Both the position numbers and the translations under genes were made by a program. A stretch of 64,000 nt of DNA from UBA168 sp011055275. GTDB taxonomy: Archaea; Thermoproteota; Thermoprotei_A; Marsarchaeales; UBA168. Positions 52,680 to 62,172 of this stretch are shown here, in pieces. Positions within the stretch are counted from its first letter, which is position 1, and each line of letters opens with the position of its first letter. The notes under the pieces are model-generated. The model was not told the origin of the DNA. It worked only from the letters and a program-made list of their open reading frames with translations, and made no database searches. The stretch lies in the NCBI GenBank assembly GCA_046635845.1, contig JAQQXN010000001.1; one strand, 5' to 3'.

Positions 52680-52781
52680 GATCGAGCGTGGGACGCCCCG
52701 TAAAAGGTTTACTCGCTCAGCGATTTTTTCGCAGTTCCAGAGAGAACTTTTAGAGATGTTGTAGGTGATAGTTAGGTCCAC

Positions 52782-53206
52782 GATGATATGACAATTAAGA
52801 GCTTAAGATACTCGACCGAACCGGTAGCCAAGTACCAGTTACGGGAATTCCAACTGCTAGCCAGGCTTAGCCCTTTTAACGCCAGAATCATGTCTCAGTG
52901 GCTTATTGGCACGCCGGGTTTGAATTCATGAAAGAAGTGGAGCGATGAAGCAGCTCATGGAAAGAACTGGGCCACCGAGTGGTTCTCCTCAGGAAACTCC
53001 ATTGGGTTACCTTCGAGAGAAAGCCTCACATACTTATCGAAGAAGCAGTACAAGGTGTATGCCTGTCACGCCTTGGTCCTAATGCGGAGGCTAAAGCGTG
53101 AAGCGCAAAGCAGCAGGAAAACAAGGGAAAAAAATGCTATGGCCTAGGACTTATTTGGCCACGCAAGTAGTTCGAAACCCTTATAGCGCGAAACCTTGAG
53201 GTTATT
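52782..53206. other. Non-coding stretch with an ORF fragment
   Basis: Plus-strand frame 52937-53146 could encode a basic, unrecognised peptide (SLTYLSKKQYKVYACHAL, MRRLKREAQSSRK) but has no start codon after its upstream stop. Nothing else is supported. Such broken frames suggest decayed mobile DNA. Confidence 0.35.
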
Positions 53207-53606
53207 GTGGTAGAAGAAAAAGGGGCAAGTGCCGTTTTTATGATGTTAAGGTCATCCTTCTTTTGGTGTCAAGCATACTTACAACTTTGTCTCCCTATCT
53301 TGCGTTATCCGGATCGCTGTGGACGTGGTTACCGGGTATACCTGAGGATTATTTAATTCTCATAATATGCCTATGGTCGACGGCTTTTTTTCATTTTACC
53401 TGGCTCACAGCATAAGTTCAGGAGAAGAAGGCGTGCTTTTTATGGCGCCGGTTTCCGCAATTCTCTCCTGTTTCTTGTGGTTGCTCATGGGTCTTACGCT
53501 AATAGGGATTACTGTACTGGTGGGTGGGTCCTTCTGCGCGATTAGCTTCATAATCTTTTTTGAAGACGTAAAGAACGAGCAGCCTCCTCGATTTAGTTGC
53601 GTGTAA
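53207..53606 (+). pseudogene. Probable split hydrophobic membrane-protein gene
   Basis: Two overlapping frames each encode hydrophobic helices. Frame 53221-53415 reads YDVKVILLLVSSILTTLSPY and ends at TAA 53413, and frame 53367-53606 reads FFSFYLAHSISSGEEG and continues with two more helices. They meet at a run of seven T (53385-53391), where one base would join them as a single four-helix protein. An indel in the homopolymer is the simplest reading. The upstream start is unclear (GTG 53207 in another frame). No family recognised. Two separate small membrane proteins are also possible. Confidence 0.4.
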
Positions 53607-53786
53607 AAACCTTAGCCAAACTTGCTTGACGCCTGATCAACAAAAGTTAGGAGATCCTAGCCGAAGGACAACTCGGAGCTTATGAAGTCGCGCGAGTAGT
53701 TGTTGTCTTAACATGGGATTTCCTCTTACAAGGGGCATGGGAATAGCGGTAGATGTAGCTCTAAAAAATGCCGCCATGTATCGAGG

Positions 53787-53981
53787 TCACAAATGACGTG
53801 ATCGTGATGTGAACGAATGAAATAGTTGCCCAAAAGTTAAGCCAAATAAAGACAGGGCAAGCAGATACGCTGGGCTTACCTCTGCCATTAACGACAAGGA
53901 GAGACCTGTGTATTTGCCAAGGAACGGATTTAAGCCTGAGATCTGTATCGGGACCAAGGTAGCTGGAAGAAGATTAGTCAA
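53787..53981 (-). CDS. Hypothetical small hydrophobic protein
   Basis: 64 residues from a TTG start, rich in Leu/Ser (PAYLLALSLFGLTFGQLF, with NPFLGKYTGLSLSLMAEV before it), giving two possible membrane segments. An A/T-rich stretch (TTTAATTAAATTAAAG on the plus strand, 53991-54006) lies where a TATA box would be. No family is recognised and it may be a remnant. Confidence is low. Confidence 0.25.
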   Translation of the reverse strand: MTNLLPATLVPIQISGLNPFLGKYTGLSLSLMAEVSPAYLLALSLFGLTFGQLFHSFTSRSRHL

Positions 53982-54369
53982 CTCATCTTTAATTAAATTA
54001 AAGTATATGCCGACGTTTTGTTAGCGGATGCGTGCGAACTACCTCACTAACTGAGGAGGGGTTCGGTGCTTTCTGTACAGCTGCAACGGCTGTTGGGCCT
54101 TTGTGGGTGGGCCTCGTTTGCGCCCATTAACAAGGGCCTACGCGTATGCGTCCTCCTCATTTGGAAGCTCTCGCATTTTTACGATGCTGGAGATCCCCTT
54201 CAAGGGGTTTTCGCGTTTTACTGTCATCCATTTAAAGGGCTTTTCCTTACATCTGAAAATCAGCAAATCTGCCAATTCTTGACCGCGAACCCATTTCCCC
54301 CGGGGGAGATCCGCAAAAACTATGCGTGGAACGTAAACAGTAAAATCTTATCGAAGAGATAATGCTACA
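53982..54369. other. Intergenic stretch without a supported gene
   Basis: Only short open frames with no family resemblance occur. One (54066-54362) is open but has atypical composition (many Cys and aromatic residues) and no plausible start context, so I do not call it. Confidence 0.3.
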
Positions 54370-54379
54370 CTTTTAAATG
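54370..54379 (+). promoter_or_regulatory. TATA-like box for the 54396 isomerase
   Basis: CTTTTAAATG is centred about 22 bases before the ATG at 54396. Confidence 0.5.
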
Positions 54380-54395
54380 ACGGCACGATCATTCT

Positions 54396-55184
54396 ATGAA
54401 GTTTTCGGTCCAGGAAAATTTGGTCCCAGGAAAGACGTACGACCAGAAGTTCTCATTGTTAAAGGAGATAGGGTATGACGCGGTCGAACTATGGGGCACT
54501 GATGATATGCCCAATAAAATCAAAGAGGTGAAGGAGCTAAGCGCGTCCTATGGTATAAGGATTTCAACCGTCTGTTCAGGATATAAGGGTGATCTGCTTT
54601 CGGCCTCACCCAAGGAAAGAGAAACCGCAGTGGCAGAGATAACAGATCGTCTTAATTGGGCTGCTAACCTCGAAGCCGTTGGAGTGATCGTGGTACCCAC
54701 GTTTGGAGGCTCAAAGTTACCGGATCTCAGCCCTTACGCGACGGCCACAGAGCTGGAAAGGCGTCTTTTGTTGGAAGAGTTAAAGCAACTGTCCAGAAAG
54801 GCGCAGGACGTTGGTTCCTACGTGATCCTGGAGCCCCTTAATAGGTATGAGACACACTTAGTCAGAACTTTATCAGATGCGTATTCGATAGCCCTTGAAG
54901 CTGGGGAAGGAATAGGCATAATGGGAGATCTGTTTCACATGAATATTGAGGAAGTTGATATGGTCAAGGCTCTATCAGCAGCGTTTCCTCGCTTGCTTCA
55001 CCTACATCTTGCGGATAGCAACAGAATGGAGCCAGGCAAGGGCCACACCGATTTCTCAACCCCCCTTAAGGCGCTTTCCCAACTGGGCTACTCATATTAC
55101 GGTACCCTTGAATGCTCGCTTTCACATGAGCCGAGGAAGAGCCTAGAGGAGGCTCTTGCCTTTCTTAGGCTACAGCAGAAATGA
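54396..55184 (+). CDS. TIM-barrel sugar phosphate isomerase/epimerase (AP-endonuclease-2-like)
   Basis: 262 residues with the fold's metal and substrate segments: IGYDAVELWG, VIVVPTFGGSKLPDL, YVILEPLNRYETHLVRTLSDA, IGIMGDLFHMN, LLHLHLADSNRMEPGKGHTDF and YGTLECSLSHEP. Likely metal ligands are Glu (LEPLNRYE), Asp (GDLFH), His (FH) and Glu (LEC), as in D-tagatose/L-ribulose 3-epimerases and xylose-isomerase-like enzymes. It probably isomerises a sugar in the mannose/fucose region. The TATA-like box before the ATG supports leaderless initiation. The specific sugar is unknown. Confidence 0.85.
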   Translation: MKFSVQENLVPGKTYDQKFSLLKEIGYDAVELWGTDDMPNKIKEVKELSASYGIRISTVCSGYKGDLLSASPKERETAVAEITDRLNWAANLEAVGVIVVPTFGGSKLPDLSPYATATELERRLLLEELKQLSRKAQDVGSYVILEPLNRYETHLVRTLSDAYSIALEAGEGIGIMGDLFHMNIEEVDMVKALSAAFPRLLHLHLADSNRMEPGKGHTDFSTPLKALSQLGYSYYGTLECSLSHEPRKSLEEALAFLRLQQK

Positions 55185-55634
55185 GGTTTTTGCTGAATCG
55201 CGCGATCGATGCTCTCGTGGCTTGTTGGGCGAAGCCTACAACGATCCTTGGAATTGCGCTCCATGTATAAGCGTTCTTTGTCAACATGCTTCGCTCAACT
55301 GGTGTTGTCTTTGATACTAGCCTAATTGCCATAATTGCGGGTACTTTCGTCCCTGAAAAAGCTGTTTAGATATTGACCAATTTGTTGTTCATGTATTTGC
55401 TTTATTTGAATTAATCACATCTACAGATACGGTGCGTGATGAGCCCAACATATGAGCTTCACAGCTCCAAACAAGCATCTCATTTGCGACGTTATGATAT
55501 ATTATTATTAAATATTTTTAATAACGGTAGGAAAATCTATCATTTCATCGGATTTTTTGCTCTTCATTGGCGTAAAAGCCTTCTATTTAATTATGCGCAT
55601 AAATTTATCCTAGTTAATTGCTATTTCGCGTAAA
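55185..55634. other. A/T-rich intergenic stretch
   Basis: About 450 bases with no gene I can support. A very short frame at 55288 (MLRSTGVVFDTSLIAIIAGT, then a stop six codons on) is not convincing. Base composition is richer in A/T than the flanking genes, suggesting old mobile or decayed sequence. Confidence 0.35.
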
Positions 55635-55644
55635 CCTTATAAAT
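55635..55644 (+). promoter_or_regulatory. TATA-like box for the alpha-mannosidase
   Basis: CCTTATAAAT is centred about 22 bases before the ATG at 55662, which makes that ATG preferable to the in-frame TTG at 55653. Confidence 0.55.
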
Positions 55645-55661
55645 GCGGGGTTTTGCACTAT

Positions 55662-58601
55662 ATGCAGAGAAATTCTCAGGAAATTGATACAAGATTATTG
55701 GCGATTTTCGCTGCCTCGGTGATAGATGAGCGGGAGTTAAGTTGGGAGAAATCTGGCGACGCAAGATACGCGCTAAGCGTTGATGGTACTCCTAAGAATC
55801 CGAAGACCACATCAATCTTACTTGTTAAGGGATATGCGGGCTCAGCTCTCGTAACTCTAAATGGTCACCCATACTATAGCCTAGATGGATACCATAATTA
55901 CATCCCGTTGAGTGCAGGGGACAATCGGGTAGAGGCGATCTTCTCTCCTTATAGGGCCTTTGGAGAGACTGTTTCCATTGATCCAGGTATACCATATCGC
56001 GTTGAGATAGCTGAGGACCCATATCGCCTGTACCTTTACTTATCGGCGCTCAATGATCTTCTGAGTTCGATTCAGGATGATGATCTGAAGGCAGATGTGG
56101 GCGCGCTGATATCGGAAGCGCTGCGCATTGCTTACTTTGACGGGGTAGGCGTTGATCAGGTAGTAATCGCTTCAGTCATATTGCGGAGAGATGTGATTAG
56201 CCAGCTTTCCAGCATGAAGACAAACGTGGATTTGTCAGCCATTGGCTACAAAAAATCCGGAGATTTGACAAGATATGGAGAAGCTCTGTCCTTTGTGATA
56301 AATAACTTAGCCCAGCTCCGCGCCAAATACGGTAAGAGGGGAGAGCTTGCCGCCATAGCGCACGCCCATATAGATACCGCGTGGCTTTGGCCATTTGATG
56401 AAACGAGAAGAAAAGTTGCTAGAACCCTCTCTACCATGCTAACACTTATGGATAATTATGATTTCGTTTACATGCAGAGTATGGCACTTTATTATCAATG
56501 GATAAAAGAAGATTATCCCGAACTGTACGATCGCATAAAGGCCAAGATAAAGCAGGGTAAATGGATCGTTGGAGCCGGATGGGTAGAATCGGATGCCAAT
56601 ATGCTTTCAGGGGAATCGTTTGCTCGTCAATTTCTATACTCGCAACGGTTTTACCTAAGGGAATTTGGCAGGTTAGCCGATATCTTCTGGCTGCCAGATA
56701 CATTTGGCTTTTCAGGAAGCATACCTCAGATAGCAAAGCTCGGCGGGGTCAAGTACTTTGCCACGCATAAGGTATTCTGGAACGACACCGACAAATTCCC
56801 CTACTCTTACTTTAACTGGGTAGGAATTGATGGGACAGCCATAACCGCGATGACGTTTGGAAACGGGAGGGGTGGTTACAACTCGACGTTCGACATAAGG
56901 GAGGTCGTTGAGCAGTGGCACAACAACAGCGACAAGAGCAAGCCACTGATTTACTCCTATGGTTACGGGGACGGTGGAGGAGGTCCCACCCCTGAGATGC
57001 TAATTAAATCTGACATTGTCAATGAGCTGCCGTTGCTCCCGAAAGTGCACAAAGGACCTATGGATTTTGGTTCTCCAAGCGAATCGTGGAGGGGCGAGCT
57101 TTACCTGGAGACTCACAGAGGAACGCTCACGTCTCATTCAATGATGAAGTACCTTCACGCGAAGGCCGAGGCGGCGCTGAGAGAGGCCGAGCTGTGGGCA
57201 GCTTTAGCCGGAAAGAAAGCGAACTTTGAAGAGCTTTGGAAGACGTTGCTGAAGGATGAGTTTCATGACGTGCTTCCGGGTTCTGCAATAAGGAGTGTGT
57301 ATGAGCAGGTCTACCAGGAGCTCGGTAGCGTTATAGAAAAAGCGAACGCAATTGCTGAGGAATCGAAGAGCCTTTTAGCTGGAAAAGGGGACGGTTACCT
57401 CGTCTTTAACTCGCTCAACTGGGATAGGGAAGACTACGTTGAGGTAGGGGGAAAGGTAGAGGGCCAGGCCCAGCTGGTGGCCGATGGAAAATATCTCGTG
57501 AAGGTGCGGGCGCCAACGGTGGGCTTCTCCCCCTTGCAGCCACTCGAACCGAAAGGCCACGTTAGCGTAATTGAGGATGCCAATACTGTCACGATCGAGA
57601 ACCCGCTTATTCGCGTTATAATTAGCAAGGAGGATGGGACGTTCAGCGTCTTCGATAAAGAGGCGGGCAGGACGACGGTTACTAAGGGTAACGTCTTCAA
57701 GTTTTACGAAAATATGCCTGGCTGGGCGGATGCGTGGGATATCGAGCCATCCTATCAGTTAACGAGCTTCTCGCCGAAGCTGCAAGAAGTTAAGGTATTG
57801 GAGGGCGGGCCGCTCAGGGCGAAGGCATCGTTGAGGTTCGGCTTCAGGAGTTCGAGCATCGAGGAGAAGGTAGCCGTTTCTGCAGATAGCAAGATCATCG
57901 ACCTTTCAGTTAAGCCGCTGATGAGAGATAGGGAGCTGCTCCTCAAGGTATGGTTCACGGCAGACGTAAACGCTGAAAGAGCGACCTCAGAGATCCCGTT
58001 TGGAAACGTGGAGAGACCAACGACCAAGAACACTTCATGGGAAAAGGCGAAGTTTGAAGTTCCAATGCTTAGGTGGACGGATATCAGCGATGGCGGCTAT
58101 GGGATGGCGATCGTGGCTGAGGCGAAGCATGGAATTGCGGCGGAAGGCTCATCGCTGGGGTTGTCTATTTCAAAAACTCCAATGTATCCTGACCCCTTAA
58201 CTGATGTAGAAGACGTCGAAACGCGGGTATGGGTGGTGCCGCACGTGGGAACATGGAAGGACGCAAAGGTTCACAGGTTAGGTTATGAAATACTGTATCC
58301 GCTAACGTTAGTGAAAGGAGAGCTAAGAAGCAAGAGCTTCATCTCGTTATCCGATGAAGGATTGATTCTCGAGGCAGTTAAGAGCGCAGAGGACGGTAAT
58401 GGCATCGTGCTAAGGATCTACGATGCATTCAATAGAAAAGGCAGGGCTAACTTGATAACGTCCTCCGATTTAAAGTGGAACGATGTTCAATCTGTTGACC
58501 TGCTGGAGCTTAACCAGGTTGACGCGAAAGTGAAAAAGAGCGCCTCGTCGGTTGAGTTTAACTACCCCAACTTTGGCATAATTACGCTCCTCCTGAAGTA
58601 G
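55662..58601 (+). CDS. Alpha-mannosidase, glycoside hydrolase family 38
   Basis: About 979 residues. The GH38 zinc site is HAHIDTAWLWPFDE (H236, D238), the catalytic nucleophile lies in WLPDTFGFSGSIPQ (D346), and ELWKTLLKDEFHDVLPGSAI carries a third ligand. A long C-terminal beta domain follows (glycosyl hydrolase 38 C). There is no signal peptide. It should cleave alpha-mannose from intracellular or imported glycans, like archaeal and class II cytosolic mannosidases. It is flanked by a TIM-barrel isomerase, a fucose-isomerase-like gene and a Gfo/Idh/MocA dehydrogenase, a natural set for glycan use. Confidence 0.93.
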   Translation: MQRNSQEIDTRLLAIFAASVIDERELSWEKSGDARYALSVDGTPKNPKTTSILLVKGYAGSALVTLNGHPYYSLDGYHNYIPLSAGDNRVEAIFSPYRAFGETVSIDPGIPYRVEIAEDPYRLYLYLSALNDLLSSIQDDDLKADVGALISEALRIAYFDGVGVDQVVIASVILRRDVISQLSSMKTNVDLSAIGYKKSGDLTRYGEALSFVINNLAQLRAKYGKRGELAAIAHAHIDTAWLWPFDETRRKVARTLSTMLTLMDNYDFVYMQSMALYYQWIKEDYPELYDRIKAKIKQGKWIVGAGWVESDANMLSGESFARQFLYSQRFYLREFGRLADIFWLPDTFGFSGSIPQIAKLGGVKYFATHKVFWNDTDKFPYSYFNWVGIDGTAITAMTFGNGRGGYNSTFDIREVVEQWHNNSDKSKPLIYSYGYGDGGGGPTPEMLIKSDIVNELPLLPKVHKGPMDFGSPSESWRGELYLETHRGTLTSHSMMKYLHAKAEAALREAELWAALAGKKANFEELWKTLLKDEFHDVLPGSAIRSVYEQVYQELGSVIEKANAIAEESKSLLAGKGDGYLVFNSLNWDREDYVEVGGKVEGQAQLVADGKYLVKVRAPTVGFSPLQPLEPKGHVSVIEDANTVTIENPLIRVIISKEDGTFSVFDKEAGRTTVTKGNVFKFYENMPGWADAWDIEPSYQLTSFSPKLQEVKVLEGGPLRAKASLRFGFRSSSIEEKVAVSADSKIIDLSVKPLMRDRELLLKVWFTADVNAERATSEIPFGNVERPTTKNTSWEKAKFEVPMLRWTDISDGGYGMAIVAEAKHGIAAEGSSLGLSISKTPMYPDPLTDVEDVETRVWVVPHVGTWKDAKVHRLGYEILYPLTLVKGELRSKSFISLSDEGLILEAVKSAEDGNGIVLRIYDAFNRKGRANLITSSDLKWNDVQSVDLLELNQVDAKVKKSASSVEFNYPNFGIITLLLK

Positions 58602-59011
58602 CTCTCTTAGATTACACATCGTTTTTTATTTCGCTGGTTTGTGATCGTACATCCTGCTACCTAACCAGGGAGGCATTGCCGGGTAGTGATCAGGAGTTTT
58701 GCTTTTCTTAGGTTTTATGTGTGAAACAAAAAAGGCAAAAATCCTCATAAAATCAACTGGTAAAAAAACCTCATTATAGGTCACCTGTTTATTGAGGAAT
58801 GCAAAAAAGTTGAGGGTTTGCTACTGCTCAGTCGGCTTATCGATGTATCAGAGAACCCCAGCAGATAGTTGTATGGATTTCCGGGCTAGGCTTTAGCATA
58901 GGAGTGTGTACACCCATGTGCGAAGTGTATTTTGTAACATCATTTCTGATAACAATACCGTTTCAGGTGATATCGATTTCTTGGCCCTGTAAAAGACAGG
59001 TGATGTTTTGG
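58602..59011. other. Intergenic stretch
   Basis: 410 bases, A/T-rich, without a supported gene. TCGTTTTTTATTTC (58619-58632) resembles a T-tract terminator after the mannosidase. The remainder shows only fragments, with no recognisable end of a mobile element. Confidence 0.35.
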
Positions 59012-60370
59012 TTATACGATCTCTGGTTCTATCCCCACTTTTTTTAATGCGTAGGCCAGCTCATCGACGTAATCTCCATATGTTATCATCCAATGAAATC
59101 CGCGCATGTCCTGCAATAGCTTCTTCCAGTCTCCATCTATTCTGATGTCCATTTGAGAGTGACACACAGGATAGTCCGTGGCTTTCTCAACTCTCGCCCT
59201 AAATATTATCCATTTCGATTCTTGGAAGTCAGGGTCTATTACTGTAAGCTGCTGTCCTTTCTTGAAAAGGACTTGCGGAGCCGCGCCGTAGTCTGATTCG
59301 AAGTGGGTGTGAAGCTTGACTTCATGTTTGATGCCACCCATCATGGAAGGAGCGGTATCATGGGCCACTGTCACGACACCGTCGTGCGGAAAGGTTGGGT
59401 CATTTAGAAAGACGGGCTGGCCGCTTATGTAGTGCAAGAGTATACCTGCGGGTATGGCTACGAAATCGCTTTCGCAGAAGGCCAGTTTCCCTTCATCGTT
59501 TATGAGGCTGAGAGGAAGGCACGCCGTTGTTTTTGCCAATGGCATTATGGTTGTCATACAATCATTTATAGTCATAGCATCTGCTTTATGGTCGTTCATG
59601 ACGTCCTCGAATACCTCGTAAAGCAGGAAGGAATTCGTCAGGAAATCGGCACTTGTCCGCATTTCGAGGACGCGAGATGCGTATTCCTTGGCCCTTTCCC
59701 TCGCTTTTTCGATAGCCAATGCATCCGAGAACTTCTTTTTTATCCTATCGGCTAGCTCGGGTTCGTAGTTCTCGCTTGTGATATCGAGGTTCCATCTCTG
59801 CTTAGCGAGCTCAACCGCCTTGCTTCCTATCCCCCATCCAGAAGGGCCTCCTATGGCCACCACTTTTTTCCCGACTGTATTCTTCAGGGCGAAGAGCGCC
59901 CTAAGCATCTTGACGAGCCTATCATAGTCATCCACCAATATGTCATCTAGCGTTAGGCGAGTTTCCAGGTAGTTGTCTGAAGAGGACTTTCTCAACAGCC
60001 TCGGATGGGCTATTTCGTACCAGAGGTATAATGGGCCCGAGCGATGCCTCAGGAACATGATATTCCACTTTTTCCCAGATATGAGGTGTTCCATGAGCTC
60101 GGTGCTGCCACCCGCCCCAAATATCAGCGAGACGTCAGCGTCATTAGAAATGGCTTCGTCGCTTTGCGTCTCGCTTTTTACCAAGGAAAGCGGAAGAAAC
60201 TCTAGAGGAAAATCGACCTTCAGCGATGACATTTCATTTTTTATCCGCCTTGTCTCCTCAGCAGCTTGAGTTTCGGTTTGTATACCTCCCCACTCTCTCC
60301 ACGATGTGGCCTCCCTTTTTTGAGGGGCAGAATACACAAGTATCGGCTTTACCCGCAAGGCTTTGGCCAT
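59012..60370 (-). CDS. L-fucose/L-arabinose isomerase-like protein
   Basis: 452 residues. The architecture fits the fucose isomerase fold: SLIFGAGGSTELMEHL in the first half, KKVVAIGGPSGWGIGSKAVELA at a Rossmann-like start, TINDCMTTIMPLAKTTACLPLSL, and FCESDFVAIPAGILLHYISGQPVFLNDPTF where the catalytic Glu/Asp usually sit. These enzymes turn aldoses into ketoses. Not all catalytic residues could be confirmed by eye, so substrate and activity are open. It converges with the mannosidase gene, and a TATA-like region (CTTAAGAATGATTAAGACTT on the minus strand) precedes it. Confidence 0.72.
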   Translation of the reverse strand: MAKALRVKPILVYSAPQKREATSWREWGGIQTETQAAEETRRIKNEMSSLKVDFPLEFLPLSLVKSETQSDEAISNDADVSLIFGAGGSTELMEHLISGKKWNIMFLRHRSGPLYLWYEIAHPRLLRKSSSDNYLETRLTLDDILVDDYDRLVKMLRALFALKNTVGKKVVAIGGPSGWGIGSKAVELAKQRWNLDITSENYEPELADRIKKKFSDALAIEKARERAKEYASRVLEMRTSADFLTNSFLLYEVFEDVMNDHKADAMTINDCMTTIMPLAKTTACLPLSLINDEGKLAFCESDFVAIPAGILLHYISGQPVFLNDPTFPHDGVVTVAHDTAPSMMGGIKHEVKLHTHFESDYGAAPQVLFKKGQQLTVIDPDFQESKWIIFRARVEKATDYPVCHSQMDIRIDGDWKKLLQDMRGFHWMITYGDYVDELAYALKKVGIEPEIV

Positions 60371-60490
60371 TTAGCGTTTAAGTCTTAATCATTCTTAAGC
60401 TTATCTTCTCGGATACCCGTTCCCGATTAAAACGGTTACATGCGTTGCCAAGGGCTTTAATTCCAATACCTCGCAGTAGCTTCATCTTTA
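60371..60490. other. Short intergenic stretch between isomerase promoter and mobile remnants
   Basis: A few bases hold the A/T-rich promoter of the isomerase gene. No other signal is evident. Confidence 0.3.
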
Positions 60491-60651
60491 TTTGAGCGGT
60501 TGAATGTACCTATTGAATACGAAATGCTAAGCTGGAGAGGCACTGAACGCCGAGACCTTAGAAGAATGACCCTGTATAAGTGTCCGTGCTGCAATGTTGA
60601 AAAGGTAGAAGTGGACAGAGCATCACGACGGTGTAGTGGCAAGATCCGTTA
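60491..60651 (+). pseudogene. Possible TnpB C-terminal remnant
   Basis: A frame reads FERLNVPIEYEMLSWRGTER and then LYKCPCCNVEKVEVDRASRR before a stop. The VPIEY...SWRGT phrase followed by CxxC with VEVDRAS recalls the last RuvC strand and zinc ribbon of TnpB-type transposases, but only about 50 residues are readable and no start is present. An IS200/IS605-like end follows at a distance. It is weakly supported. Confidence 0.35.
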
Positions 60652-60674
60652 AACCTTGCATGAAAAGAGATCAC

Positions 60675-60698
60675 GCTAACGAACGTGGTGTCGTTAGC
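60675..60698. repeat. Inverted repeat (8-bp arms) in mobile debris
   Basis: GCTAACGA (60675-60682) and TCGTTAGC (60691-60698) flank ACGTGGTG. It could be a subterminal hairpin of an IS200/IS605 element. Confidence 0.4.
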
Positions 60699-60971
60699 TC
60701 TTTCTGTCTGCATCAACGATAGCACAACATATAAAAGCTGAGGCGATTGCAAACTCATGGATAAAGAGAAAAGGAAAATTCTGATAGATCCGACATCCTC
60801 TCCTCCCTAAAGGATAAGGTTCCTGTTTCAACGACGCGTAGCTAATAATACCTTCCCGCTGAAGGTATCCCGTCAGAGGTATCTCCACAGGCGTGGATTT
60901 GAGCGTGCCTTACCCGACTATCGGTTGGTTATCCCGATGAGGAAATCATCGCGTTGGCATAAAAACCTCTC

Positions 60972-61140
60972 GCAATTCATGCTTTGTTGCATAATTCGGA
61001 AATCGCTCATGAATTTGCTCAAGGATTTTGCGAGAAATCAGACTTCATGAGGAATTTTGTTTTTTTCTCCCTGTTTTGCTCACGCCAAAGCAGTACCCGC
61101 TAAAATCTCATGAGATTTATGCAACAATCCAGCAATTCAT
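60972..61140. repeat. 9-bp target-site duplication around the MITE
   Basis: GCAATTCAT occurs at 60972-60980 and at 61132-61140, directly flanking the 151-bp element. This is a clean sign of transposition into that site. Without the insert the site would read ...CTCGCAATTCATCTCC..., which belongs to the IS200/IS605-like end. Confidence 0.8.
60981..61131. mobile_element. 151-bp MITE with IS5-related ends
   Basis: The left end GCTTTGTTGCATAA matches, in inverted form, the right end TTATGCAACAATCCA (11 bases perfect: TTGTTGCATAA and TTATGCAACAA). A 9-bp direct duplication of target lies on both sides. The interior has a perfect 16-base palindrome AAATCTCATGAGATTT (61103-61118) and an 8-bp inverted pair (CTCATGAA 61006-61013, TTCATGAG 61044-61051). 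No coding capacity. The same end sequences (GCTTTGTT / AACAATCC) and the same duplication size occur at the IS5-type element at 62167-63223, which probably supplied the transposase. Confidence 0.8.
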
Positions 61141-61168
61141 CTCCTCCCTGAAGGTCGGAGCTTTCTTG
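61141..61168 (-). repeat. IS200/IS605-type end sequence interrupted by the MITE
   Basis: CTCCTCCCTGAAGGTCGGAG followed by CTTTCTTG is similar to the reverse complement of 49641-49668 and to the hairpin at 8529-8548. A CCTCC/GGAGG-type stem and the adjoining GATGAATTGC resemble IS200/IS605 right ends. The MITE duplication lies directly next to it. Confidence 0.45.
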
Positions 61169-61230
61169 CTCATATTATTGTAAGGGATGATCTGGAGAAA
61201 ATACGTCAGGCAGTCGCAAAAGGTCAAAGT

Positions 61231-61347
61231 ATGACCTATTTCGATGAGAGTGACCTATTAAATATAGCTTTTGAAATAACAAATCTAGTAAGCCATGCGC
61301 TCTTAAAGCTTAATTCAGTAATTGAACAGAAACAACGAAAAGAATAA
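61231..61347 (+). CDS. Short C-terminal protein fragment or small helical protein
   Basis: 38 codons from ATG 61231 to TAA 61345 (MTYFDESDLLNIAFEITNLV and a Lys/Gln-rich end). The frame is open upstream, without a start codon, through RDDLEKIRQAVAKGQS back into the IS200/IS605-like end at 61141-61168. It therefore looks like the remainder of a gene whose front was lost to an insertion. Sequence is helical and charged. No family recognised. Confidence 0.35.
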   Translation: MTYFDESDLLNIAFEITNLVSHALLKLNSVIEQKQRKE

Positions 61348-62157
61348 TCTGCAATTATTTTGAAAATCGTTATATGAATTTGATTCATATAAGTTAAAAC
61401 GTGGTCTTATCTAGATAATCTAACATTTAATCTATTTGAATGTAGAAGCGGTAGGAAGAGTGAACTAAAAACACTTCTGACACTTTCTCCTAATCAAAAT
61501 TAAGCTATCTCTGCAGGAGAATCGCGATTTTGATGCGCTATAAAAATAGATACTAACGTAGGTTATTGTATAATTCCAGAGCGAACCTCAAGAAAGAAGA
61601 CACGTGATTCTAAAGTTGCGACGGTAATGAGTACCAGTAGCCCTGATCACTGGAGTAAACCAGCCGATAAAGGAAGATAAGCTTGTAGAAAGCCTGAAGC
61701 ATTTACTCCAGGGGTAGTGCAAAGGAGCTGGACATATGGTGTTTTGTCTTGCTATTCAAGAGCGAGAGAGCGAATAGCGATGAAGAAGGCTATAAGACGA
61801 AATGTCGTTGACTTGAATAATGCAAGTAATATCACATGGCGAAGCATAAAATGGAGATTGCCGTGAGAGTTATGTCTGTCCTGCTGTATAAACGCCATGA
61901 AGAGAGTCTGTATGTTATTTCGATATTTTAGTAGCCAGTCTATGCGTCTGATGATCTGCTTTACGAAGCATATATCATCGAATATTTTATTGGCGATTTA
62001 TAATAAATAGATATCACTAGCTCATTGGTTAAAATGGACTTGTATGAGTTTAAAGTTTATTATGGCGATTGTTTGAAATTATTAAGTAATTAAAGCTCTA
62101 ATTCTAATTTGCACTTGCATGTATTATGAGCTACTCTTCGAATTGAAAGCCAATAGA
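61348..62157. other. A/T-rich stretch without supported genes
   Basis: About 810 bases, markedly richer in A/T than the main gene blocks. Short frames contain phrases such as KMEIAVRVMSVLLYKRHEE without starts or family likeness. It is probably decayed sequence between mobile elements. Confidence 0.35.
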
Positions 62158-62172
62158 CCATAAGATGCTTTG

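Noticed and set aside
54066..54362. 98-codon plus-strand frame before the isomerase.
   Set aside because: No start context, no family likeness, and Cys/aromatic-rich composition unlike neighbouring proteins.
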